Shown here: positions 33,374 to 42,908 of the stretch, piece after piece | Numbering within the stretch: the first letter of the stretch is position 1 | Layout: each line of letters opens with the position of its first letter | Assembly (NCBI GenBank): GCA_029718625.1 | Contig: CM056376.1 | Span: forward strand, 29,698,226 to 29,762,225 | Length of the DNA: 64,000 nt | From: Synaphobranchus kaupii | Taxonomy: Eukaryota; Chordata; Actinopteri; Anguilliformes; Synaphobranchidae | Direction: 5' to 3' | The notes under the pieces: model-generated | What the model was told of the DNA's origin: nothing | The model's database searches: none | The model's input: the letters and a program-made list of their open reading frames with translations, nothing else | Position numbers and translations under genes: made by a program

Positions 33374-33500
33374 GTGTGCGTGCGCTGTGGTGTCTGTGTG
33401 TGGGAGGGTGTGTGTGTGTGTGTGTGAGAGAGAGTGTGTTGTGGGGTCTGTGTGTAGGAATGTGCGTGTGTGAGAGAGAGAGTGTGTGTTGTGGGGTCTA
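33374..33500. repeat. right flank: GT/GA-rich repeat with possible target duplication
   Basis: GTGTGCG at 33374-33380 matches 17473-17479. Then GCGCTGTGGTGTCTGTGTGT resumes the left-flank repeat in the same orientation. Confidence 0.7.
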
Positions 33501-33800
33501 GGAGATTGAAGAGGCTAGGTGGGCCAGGCTTGTTTGTTTTCTGAGGTCCGGCTGGTCGGCATCATGCACCCCTTAACCCCCCCCCATCTCGACCACCGTG
33601 GACCCCCCACCCCCACGACCCCCCAGGAGCCCAAAAAAAAAACATTCTATCACAGCCCAAACCCATCTGCCACATCACCCCGGAGCTCTGAGTTGGAACA
33701 ATTACCCCTTCAGGTGCCTGGATATCTGTGATGAGCTTGAGCTGAGGAACAGCCCATAAAATAGAGCAGTGAGCACGGGGAGCAAGGGTCTGCCTCTATA
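33501..33800. other. non-coding unique DNA with C-rich block
   Basis: A C-rich, G4/i-motif-prone block lies at about 33573-33632. Complex sequence follows at about 33650-33790. I see no gene. Confidence 0.35.
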
Positions 33801-33809
33801 TGCACTGGT

Positions 33810-34020
33810 ATCAGTGCTAGTTTAACACTGCGCGCTAATTTAGCACTGAGCCAATTTAACACTGCGCTAATTTAAACACTGCAATTATGTAACACTGTGC
33901 TAATTTAACACTGCAATAATGTAACACTGAGCTAATTTAACACTGCGCTACCACTGAGTTTATATAACACTGAGCAAAACGCTGAGCTAATTTAACACCA
34001 TGTTAATTTTGCACTGCGTA
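33810..34020. repeat. about 16-bp degenerate tandem repeat
   Basis: Imperfect repeats of CTAATTTAACACTGCG, about a dozen copies. Confidence 0.85.
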
Positions 34021-34086
34021 CACTACACACAATTCAAAGATTCAGAATTTTTTAACTGGAATTACAAGAATCATTAAACATTCAAA

Positions 34087-34106
34087 TTGGAATTGATCAA
34101 TTCCAA
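34087..34106. repeat. perfect 20-bp palindrome
   Basis: TTGGAATTGATCAATTCCAA equals its own complement; it lies in AT-rich DNA next to the Harbinger-like element. Confidence 0.9.
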
Positions 34107-34214
34107 ACTTCTTAAGATTTCAATTTGCAATTGTCCTATGAATTTCAATTGAATCGACCAAAACCCTGGGAATTCATATGAAATTAATGATATTTATTTT
34201 TATATTAAGTCTCT

Positions 34215-35200
34215 GGGCTCTATTTTAATAAACCAAACGCAATGGTGAACACAAGAGTAAGCGCTTGGCGGTATCGCTCTGAGGGCGTGTCAGCGAGAAA
34301 TTTGGTAATTTCATGACGGCAATCTTGGCGCATCTGATGGCGGTATTGCTAAAAGGCTGGGTTTAAATGTCCAAGGTGTGTCTCTATGGTAGCCAATCAA
34401 ATTGTTGTTCTCATGCTTTAAAAAAAGCCAGTTGGAACGCAATCGCTCCATGCAATTTCATAATGAGCAACCCAAACGCACTGGACCGTCAACGACAAGA
34501 GCGATTTTCCGCACAGGAATCAGACATACTTGCAACAGAAGTACAGGCTAGGACTGTAGTAATTTATGGATCACAATCCACACCACCTCGTCTCCCAGAA
34601 GTTCGGAAGGCACGGAGGAGGTGGCGAATGCATTAATTAGCCTACATTAGGTGATGTAGGCATAATTATGATTCAAATGGTAGGCTTATGATTCAACTGT
34701 GTCAATGTGTAATTTATATATTATAGGCTATTGGCCTACATGATCGCAAGTTTCTTGTAAGCTGTCTTGTTTTATTCTAGTAGTTTAAATTAAAATGAAT
34801 TAATTAATAATAATTATAGGCTATTTGTTCATTAAATGGAAGTGTAATGTTGGCATCACCTATAGACACTACATAGAACTACACGACTAATATGTTGCCA
34901 AATTGCCAGAGTCTATTGCGTTGCCGCTAAGAGGTGGTTCCAGCTGATCATAAACGCAATGGGTTTTCGTTGGTTCAAATTGTCACTGAGCCGAAAGTAT
35001 TTTAGAACACGCCCCAGACATCGCCACCCATCCCACTGCAGCGCAAGCGAAAGGATGTTATGTTGAGAATTTGTTGATCCTAGCGGTATTGCTGAGAAAA
35101 CGCCATAGCGCCAGTTTTAAGACGTTGATGCTGTCAACAAGCTTGCGTTTGACTATACCGTCCCCTTGCGCTGGTTTGAGCCGGTTTGAAAATAGAGCCC
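34215..35200 (+). mobile_element. PIF/Harbinger-like non-autonomous transposon
   Basis: The terminal inverted repeats GGGCTCTATTTT and AAAATAGAGCCC are flanked by the trinucleotide TCT on both sides, matching the 3-bp target duplication of Harbinger elements. The 986-bp interior keeps part of a Myb/SANT-like accessory protein gene but no DDE nuclease. Confidence 0.75.
34463..34636 (+). pseudogene. truncated Myb/SANT-like accessory protein of Harbinger
   Basis: The 57-codon tail of an open frame starts MSNPNALDRQRQERFSAQES. The pattern FSAQESDILATEVQ ... ARTVVIYGSQ ... RRRW resembles the first helices of the Myb/SANT-like DNA-binding protein that Harbinger elements encode alongside their transposase. 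It stops early at 34636, so the trihelix is incomplete. I chose the internal Met because it directly precedes the domain. The assignment rests on pattern recognition plus the Harbinger termini around it. Confidence 0.5.
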
Positions 35201-35410
35201 TCTGTAATGTTATCAGCTCTTAGTTGTCTAAGCTCTTAAACCTTTCTGTGTGTGTTTATGTTAGTCACTAAAAGCATCTGCTTGATGCCAAATTTTTCCA
35301 AATACTTTGAATATCCATGTGTTCAAGCTTCAGAAAATTCAAATATTGACACATTGCATTTTAACTAGTCGCACAGTTGACACTAGATTTAAAAAGAAAT
35401 CTAATCCATT
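35201..35410. other. AT-rich non-coding DNA
   Basis: Nothing recognisable. Confidence 0.3.
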
Positions 35411-35414
35411 ATCT

Positions 35415-35690
35415 GTGTTATTGGTGTATATAACACAGTGTAGAAGTGGATCCATTCTCATGTGTTATTGGTGTATATAACAGTTCAGAAGTGGATCCAT
35501 TTCCTATGCTATTGGTGTATATAAAACAGTGCAGAAGTGGATCCATTTTCCTGTGCTATTGGTGTATATAAAACAGTGCAGAAGTGGATTCATTTCCTGT
35601 GCTATTGGTGTATATAAAACAGTGCAGAAGTGGATCCATTTCCTGTGCTATTGGTGTATATAAAACAGTGTAGAAGTGGTATAGACTCTG
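35415..35690. repeat. 46-bp minisatellite, about six copies
   Basis: The unit contains CTATTGGTGTATATAAAACA then GTGCAGAAGTGGATCCATTT; spacing is about 45-47 bp. Confidence 0.93.
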
Positions 35691-36000
35691 TATTATTCAC
35701 CTTCCTGTACTGAAATTCACTGCATTAGATCACTGTAAATACTCCAGGCAGATAAATACTTCCAATATGGATGTGAGGCGTCATTGATATTGACTATTTA
35801 TATATTAATAGTTTGAATAATTCCTTCACAAGAATGAGTTGGTATGCGTGTTCACGTGTTTGTACAGCGTGTTTCAGTCGATGTTAAAAATAAATTCTAT
35901 TCAGAATTTTGTTTGAAAAAATGTATATCATATTCCTTATGCTTCACTTTGTGATACATGTTGTATCACTTTGTGATTTGGATCTTTTTTTTTTAGGGGG
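35691..36000. other. AT-rich non-coding DNA before assembly gap
   Basis: No feature is supported. The open frame entering the gap has no meaning. Confidence 0.35.
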
Positions 36001-36500
36001 NNNNNNNNNNNNNNNNNNNNNNNNNNNNNNNNNNNNNNNNNNNNNNNNNNNNNNNNNNNNNNNNNNNNNNNNNNNNNNNNNNNNNNNNNNNNNNNNNNNN
36101 NNNNNNNNNNNNNNNNNNNNNNNNNNNNNNNNNNNNNNNNNNNNNNNNNNNNNNNNNNNNNNNNNNNNNNNNNNNNNNNNNNNNNNNNNNNNNNNNNNNN
36201 NNNNNNNNNNNNNNNNNNNNNNNNNNNNNNNNNNNNNNNNNNNNNNNNNNNNNNNNNNNNNNNNNNNNNNNNNNNNNNNNNNNNNNNNNNNNNNNNNNNN
36301 NNNNNNNNNNNNNNNNNNNNNNNNNNNNNNNNNNNNNNNNNNNNNNNNNNNNNNNNNNNNNNNNNNNNNNNNNNNNNNNNNNNNNNNNNNNNNNNNNNNN
36401 NNNNNNNNNNNNNNNNNNNNNNNNNNNNNNNNNNNNNNNNNNNNNNNNNNNNNNNNNNNNNNNNNNNNNNNNNNNNNNNNNNNNNNNNNNNNNNNNNNNN
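36001..36500. other. assembly gap (500 N)
   Basis: Exactly 500 N, a typical placeholder of unknown true size. All reading frames drawn across it are artefacts. Confidence 0.99.
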
Positions 36501-36990
36501 ATGATTGGATGGCACAGTCTGTGGAGGTTTTTAATGGGACCTTGGCTGCCTGACTGCACAGACGGGATGCGTGCCTGCGCAGCTAGAGATCTGCTGAGAC
36601 AGAGCAGGGAAGTGCGTGTTACCGTGGGAACCTAGGCTGCAAGCAGAGAAACCTTTCAGCCTCTAACCTGGTCACCGAGATAGAGCCCCACACACACACA
36701 CACACACGGAAGCAGATATAGAGGGGCAACGATGGAGGGAGGGAGGGAGAGAGGGAGGGAGAGATAAGCGTGTGTGTCAAACAGACCCCGGAGCTCGGTA
36801 CAGTGTGCTGGGGTTTTACGTGCATGGGCCTGTATCTGATTTCAATTAGGCCAGGATCACGGCAGGGATCTGGGGGCGCTGACACCCCTGGATTCAGCTC
36901 CGGGGAGCCGGTAATGACACTGCGCCTATCTGCTCCAAACATCTACCCCAACACATTATGTGCCCTGGCTGGGGGTGCTGGGCGAACATC
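36501..36990. promoter_or_regulatory. candidate conserved non-coding block
   Basis: Complex sequence at 36501-36660 and 36780-36970 surrounds short CA and GGGA repeats. Segments such as CTGATTTCAATTAGGCCAGG and GCCGGTAATGACACTGCG resemble conserved vertebrate enhancers in texture. No frame is coding. Confidence 0.25.
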
Positions 36991-38700
36991 AGGTTCAGCC
37001 TAACCCTAACCCCCCCCCCACTCTCTCCCACCATAAAGATCAGGAGGGATAATAGGAGAAGTGAAGGAGAAGGTAAACGTGCAGTCTTGTGTCCCTCAAA
37101 ATTTTTGAGGGAACTCATTGACCTGCGTCTGCCAAGACCCGCCTTTCCTGGGGTTTATGGCAGTACACCAAGTGAATAAAAAAAATTAATAATAATAATA
37201 GATGTGTCATAGGGCAGAATCTCTATCTATTGAATACAAAAGATAACAGAAGCATTAAAGGACTCTTTGTCAGATTACAGGGACATTGTGAGTAAGCATT
37301 GTTTTGAACAGGAATACGCTATTTTGTTGACTGAGACATGTAAAAAATAACTGGGGCTACTTAGTTAATGTTAAATTACAGTGTTGTTTTTGTCTCTCGT
37401 TTGTGAGGGCACATTTTGTGCACACCCCCAGTATGCTGGAGGTTGTTTATATTACTTTAAGCATGCATTCTAAATGCATTATTGTTTATATTACTTATGT
37501 AATCTTTCAGAATACTAAGCATGTATTCTGAACGATTATGAAAATCAATAGTTGTTCAGCATTTTGTTCAATGCAGATCAGGGAAATGAGGTTGGAGGAG
37601 AGGGTCATCAGCTGTCCTGAGGTTTTCCTCAAACTAAAAGCACATCAGCAGCTGACTGCAATCAAGACGCATCAACATAATTGTTGCACTGGGAGTTGCA
37701 ATTGCAATTAAGCAAAAGCTTGCAAAACATTGTCGAAATTTGAATAAAAGATTCCAGTAACGATTGTTACATCCGCATTAGAATTGCGTATTTTTTTACA
37801 CTTAAAAAACGGGTTAAAAAAAAAGGGTAAAAAACGTCAGTATTCAGTCTCTGTTGATGTGTTGGGGGGGGGGGCGTCAGGTGGGCCTTGCAGGTGTGGG
37901 GCTTATGTGCTTCCAGGAACACACGTGTGTCAGAATTCCTCACTGCTGAGGTTTGAGCATGTTGTACTTCAATACGGAGTCAGGTCAGGGATACCAAAAT
38001 CAACAGATATCACCAATGCCCCAATAAGGTATCATATTCTGATATGGTAAAGCATTAAATTGATTCTTAAATAGTGCACAATGCAGGATTCTGTGGTAGC
38101 GGATATGTAGCACCGTACATGTAACCAAGGATATAGAGCGGTGACTACAAACACTTATAACGAGGCATCACTTTTAAGATGTTGTACATGTACATGTTCT
38201 TAATTTGTTCGCAGGTCTCTCTTGTAAAAGAGATCTTGATCCCAATTAGACTACCTGTAAAAATAAAGGAAATAAATAAATCACTGTTAAACCTGCGTCA
38301 AACGATCATTGGGAAAAACTTTAACCATGTAGACCTGAGTGAAATTCCTGCTATTAAGTTTGAAAGAAGCATAAAATTCGATTGAATTCCACACTTGCAT
38401 TTCAATGTTCTTTAACTGAATCAACAAATTAGCAGATGACAAGCATTGGTGGTGTTTTTATCCCGTCTCACCCGTCGAGTCCGATCACAACAAAGTCATT
38501 CTTCCCTTCCGTGCAGCACAGATGTGTAAAGAAAATATTCTAAGACATTAGCACACGCAACACAAATAACATGACTAATGATTGAACATAGTATTTGTTT
38601 CGCACTAATCATTGGTTGTGTTTGTAGTTTTGCATATGCTAAAAGGTTTTGCGCATGCTAAAGGTCTTAGTAAATCAGGGCCTATGTGTTAGAAGACTAA
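36991..38700. other. non-coding, AT-rich DNA
   Basis: An A/AAT microsatellite lies at about 37175-37200 and a G run at about 37863-37874. No gene is supported. Confidence 0.35.
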
Positions 38701-39195
38701 AGGTTGGTTCTCACAAAATTTGGCAAGGTGCCTCGTTTCGACGCATTCTATTAATTTTCTATGGAGAGGATGCGATGCGATCGCGCGGTGCATGATGGAT
38801 GCGGCGAGTGTGTGGTACATTCACCGATTCTGAATTTGCATACGATAGTCTCCACCAATACTCTATGGAAATGAATGCGTCCAGTGCAGCTTGCCTGGCT
38901 TGAGAAACACGGATCAAAAAGTCAAAGTAGGCGTTTTAGATCAAATATGATCAAGACTGAGCAACTGCATAACCTATTTCTTGCCACAAATGTTTTCAGA
39001 AACGTATTTTAGTGGACTGTGTAGGTGGAATAACATTGGAGGTGGAACCAAGGACTGCAGTACCTCTAACCAATCAGGTGCCATTAGTGTTCCCTGGTAG
39101 GCTACTGAAACCGTCTAAATTATTTACATAGCACCGCCCATCAAACGCACAGTGCGTCCCCATGAGTCGTCGCTGGATTTGGTGAGAACCCACCT
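38701..39195. mobile_element. TAA-flanked MITE (Harbinger-like)
   Basis: The left end AGGTTGGTTCTCACAAAAT and the right end (complement AGGTGGGTTCTCACCAAAT) are flanked by TAA at 38698-38700 and 39196-39198. The element is 495 bp and has no coding frame. Confidence 0.75.
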
Positions 39196-39198
39196 TAA

Positions 39199-39892
39199 GG
39201 CCTGTTACATACACAAGGCATAAGACCTGTTGCAACAATGCAAAGGGCGCTGCAGGGGTTGTTTCTCGCATTCTTGTGCAGCGAAATGTGTAGTCCAAAT
39301 TTTGTAACGCAAAGCAAATGTGTTGTGCAATTCCACGTGTTTCTGTTAGAGGCGCTAAATGTAAATACTGTTCAATCACTGTTCAATGAACAACTGCAAT
39401 CGAAGTAATCATTTCCGATGTAAGGTTACTCGCTCCAACCAGAATAGCCTAGGCTGCCAACATAGTGGGTTAGCAGTATATAACCCCAGACAAGGATAAA
39501 CGAAGGCGGTAAATTCTGTAAGCAAAGAGCTGCCGTATGTCCCAAATCTGCATTGGCATTTGCGCTCATTGAGTAGAGTATGTACTAGGCCTAAGTCATG
39601 CAATACAAATACAAAAAAATTGCTATACTGTAATTTAATAAATAGGATGTCCACTGTTTTTCTGTGACATACAAACTGAGCATCACAAACTGAGCCTTAC
39701 ATTTCATCACCGTGCTTCCTCTTACAGATTCTGTCTCACTTGTTTTGTCATAAAATGATAAATTATTATAATGCATAATTAATAAATAGTCTTTCTGTTG
39801 TGTTTAGAGCAAATTAGGAGTGCAGTACGGAAAGATTCTTTGATTGGATCAATTTGCAGATTAATCATTTTTGTTCATAACTGTAATCCAAA
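39199..39892. other. non-coding DNA
   Basis: No feature can be supported. Confidence 0.3.
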
Positions 39893-40070
39893 GGGGTGAT
39901 GACCGATGTTTCATGGCGTCTACATGCTCATTGTGAGCCGCGATGTCGGCGGTTCGAATCCGGCCATGTGACCTTTGTCCCATGTTTCCCTCTCTCTCTC
40001 TCTGCTCTTCTTGCTGTCTCTACATTGTGCTGTCCAAAGAAATCCCAAAAAAATAATAAAATCCAAATAC
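39893..40070 (+). mobile_element. tRNA-derived SINE fragment
   Basis: A RNA polymerase III B box, GGTTCGAATCC (39951-39961), is followed by GGCCATGTGACC, a CTCTCTCT tract and TACATTGTGCTGTCCAAAGA then an A-rich tail. This is the layout of a common fish tRNA-derived SINE. The A box region is diverged. Confidence 0.65.
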
Positions 40071-40906
40071 AGTATATACTGTACAATACGAAAAATAATG
40101 CTCACTGTTTTTGTTTTGATTCATGCGTTGATCAATCGCCATGGCGTTTCCATGGTGACTGTGTCACCTTACCCTTCTTCCAGGGAAGACGGGCTTTTGT
40201 TTGTACATCCATGATGAAAAAGAACAAAAGGAAGAGAGGAGAGAAGAAGTTACAGCATCTCCATAGTTACCGCATGCATTACTGGGGAGGAGTGCAAATT
40301 TGGGGAGATATGGAGGGGGGGGGAGGAACGCAGCTGGAGAAACAACATCCTTCATCCAGAGTAATGGCGTTGTCGTCCGCGTAATGGCGTTGTCGTCCGC
40401 GCTCCAGAAACATTGGCCGCTGCTTTAATATACTGTACTGTACGTCACCATTTTTTTGCATTCGGTACGGCAGACTGTGGAGAAAAAGGCAGCGGATAAA
40501 TTAACCCGCAGCACTGCGTTTCCAACTTGATGCATGGTCACATATTGCGCACTGAGCAGTTTGGGGTAATGAATGGCTTTTCCCACACTGCTGAAGGTAA
40601 ACAGACCAACATATGCTTATGTTTTGCTTGATTCCTAACCACAGTTAAGACTCTACCACATTTAAAACTACCACACAGTTTCCTCCTCACTTAAGGCTGT
40701 ACCACACTAAGGGCCAGATTCAGAGTTGAGATAAGCACGCGCAAATGGGACTCTGCGTAGCTTTTTTGTGATTCAGACATTTGACTTATCCGCTGTTTTA
40801 AGCGTCTCTTCAGTAGATACGCGGCATTACGCGCGCTGGGTAAAGATTTGATGAAAATGAGGCGTGTTTGCAAGTTGTTCAAGATATGCATATTCAGAGC
40901 TTTCAC
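40071..40906. other. non-coding DNA with short repeats
   Basis: It includes a 20-bp direct duplication GTAATGGCGTTGTCGTCCGC (40362-40401) and three diverged copies of the ACTCTACCACACTTAAG minisatellite unit at about 40647-40710. GGGCCAGATTCAGAGTTGAG at about 40711 may be a transposon edge. Confidence 0.4.
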
Positions 40907-40910
40907 TTAA

Positions 40911-41196
40911 AGGAGCTAACAATAAATAAATTGCAAACGTATACATTAGCTGATCAACTTACAGTGTAGGACTCGGTGTCGCTTGTCATTGTCAAAATAG
41001 AATAAGCTTGTCTCAACATATAATGTTGCTCTCGGCTCGTCTTACGCTCTTGTTCGTTCAGTGTCCTCAACCTGGCAACCCGCGTGAGCTTCGAGTCTGG
41101 GGAGGAGGAGATGGGCGGAGACAACTCTCCAATATTGTGAATTTGAACTGCAGTACCCATTTTAAATGCTCGGTATCAATGTTACATATAGCTCCT
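40911..41196. mobile_element. T2/Kolobok-like MITE (TTAA)
   Basis: TTAA|AGGAGCTA at the left and TAGCTCCT|TTAA at the right define a 286-bp element. The TTAAAGGRR-type end matches the T2/Kolobok group. The interior, including GAACTGCAGTACCCATTTTA, is non-coding. Confidence 0.7.
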
Positions 41197-41273
41197 TTAA
41201 CCCTTTAATGGCCGCTCAAACGTTTGTTAGAGCACGTTTTGAGTCTTGATATATATATGTTGGACTTAACTCC

Positions 41274-41326
41274 ACCTGATTGAGCCATCTCTATTGGTGT
41301 ACGTGGTAGAGATGGCTCAATCAGGT
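41274..41326. repeat. perfect 20-bp-stem hairpin
   Basis: The arm ACCTGATTGAGCCATCTCTA (41274-41293) is exactly complementary to 41307-41326, with a 13-nt loop. No flanking transposon ends are recognised. Confidence 0.92.
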
Positions 41327-41998
41327 CTGGTATCAGACACATATTAGATGGACTAATTGATAGACAGTGTCTGGATCATATTCATTTTGACGGAGAAACG
41401 ATTTGTGTCAGCACAGCTTCTCCAAAATTATTAAGTTGAAGACATTGCATATAAGCTATTGTGTTCAACCACCGTAGGCTACATGACTTTATTAGGTAAA
41501 TCGTTCAAAAAAGATTAGATTTTTAAATCTTTTTTCAGTAAAAATAAATCCAACGATTTATTTGTTTACCTAATAATATTGCGTGCAACCAATGACCAGC
41601 GATTTTTTCTTTTGATTGCATGATGGGTATATCCCAGTCATCAATAGAACCTATGATAATTTTATCAATGCAATGTATTAATACGTTCACTGCATGCCAA
41701 TACCCCGTCACGCAAGAGCAACTACAATGGACAAATCAGGATTTTCCAAAAGGCAAATGCGGTTATTAAAGGCACTGTCACTGACACGTTGAAAACGCAT
41801 AACCCCACAAACATTCTTTTAGTAGATACCTGGCAACCTGGGGGGCAGGTACAAGAAACAGTTAATTCAAATATCATGCCCTGTACCACCCACATTTTGA
41901 GATGAGCACCTGTGCAACACAAGTTATGGCGTCAGTCAGCTCGCGTTAAATCTACGCAGGAGAGGCACTTAAGCGCATGACTTAAGACTCTACCACAC
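41327..41998. other. AT-rich non-coding DNA
   Basis: Short inverted stretches around TAAATCGTTCAAAAAAGATT are seen at about 41497-41565. No gene is supported. Confidence 0.35.
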
Positions 41999-42002
41999 TT
42001 AA

Positions 42003-42245
42003 AGGGTAAGTTCGCTATTTTGGACCTTGGACCCTATTTGCGGTCCGTCTTCCATGAACCTGACCCATGAAGTCCATTTTTTCGCTGATCGGTCCAGTAT
42101 TGAGTTCGGTACAGATTTCCTGTAGGCTCTCACTGGGCTACAATGGAAGTGAACGGGGAAATCAGAAATGTTATGGAAAAACAACGATAAATGTGCTTTT
42201 ATAGCTCAGTGTGTATTCTTACGGTCTCAGTATGCTCTCCTGTGA
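42003..42245. repeat. left terminal inverted repeat of Kolobok-like element
   Basis: Inverse complement of about 48635-48880, with scattered mismatches. Confidence 0.85.
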
Positions 42246-42506
42246 AATGTAGGCTATCGCAAACGCAAACCGAACGTTGAAACAACAGTTCCATTTGAAA
42301 CAGAACTATTTCTCCGACCGCACTACCTCGCACTGTAAACTTCTGCAGTCTAGCTACGTTGTAGAGAGAGAGGGAGGGGGGGGCGCTTGAAAAGCAGTTG
42401 ATCACAAATCCTGACCTCCCGTTGGAGTTTACTAGCTAGTAGCCTACAGCAGAAATATTTGTAACGCAGTTTTTGTAATCATCATTTGTAATAATTCATC
42501 ACAGCA

Positions 42507-42568
42507 ATGGTGCGCGAATGTGCAGTCCCCGGTTGTGGGAATAAAATGTCTGGACGCTCAAATACCAG
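42507..42568 (+). pseudogene. THAP-domain exon, first part (split by retrotransposon)
   Basis: ATG at 42507 opens 20 codons starting MVRECAVPGCGN, the N-terminal Cys pair of a C2CH THAP zinc finger. The frame is interrupted by the LTR at 42569 and resumes at 47583, past the duplicated ACCAG. THAP fingers bind DNA at transposon ends in P-element and Kolobok-type transposases. Upstream, 42369-42390 is a GA/G-rich patch. Confidence 0.75.
42564..42568. repeat. target site duplication ACCAG (left)
   Basis: ACCAG is repeated at 47578-47582 directly after the other LTR. Confidence 0.93.
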
Positions 42569-42908
42569 TGTGGCGAGGTGAGCACCACCGCTCCCGTGCA
42601 GAGACAGTAACCAGGCAGGATTTCCAGAGAACACGGTTTTATTTGTGGCTTTTCTCTGCGTTTTACACACACACACATACACACACATTAATTCCGGCCT
42701 CCGCTCTCCCTCCGCAGATGTTCCGGCCGGCTTTATGCACTCAGGCTCACTGTCGAACAATCAAGGCAATTGGTTAATTGATACAAACAATAATACAATC
42801 AATCGTTACCAATTGCCTGATTCCCGAGAGCTGTGTCGGCTCCACAAACCGCACGCGTTCACTCTCTCTCTTGCCGGCAGCGCCTAAAACCACGCCCCCC
42901 CTACCACA
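42569..42908 (-). repeat. 3' LTR of Gmr1-type element
   Basis: 340 bp. It differs from the other LTR only by one extra C in a C run near 42895-42901. On the minus strand AAATAAAACC at about 42632 is a polyadenylation-signal candidate. It contains a (CA)n patch. Confidence 0.95.

Noticed and set aside
35909..36559. Open frames of about 190-214 codons
   Set aside because: They consist mostly of the 500-N gap.
41201..42000. piggyBac-like element starting TTAACCCTTTAATGG
   Set aside because: No matching AAAGGGTTAA end was found downstream.
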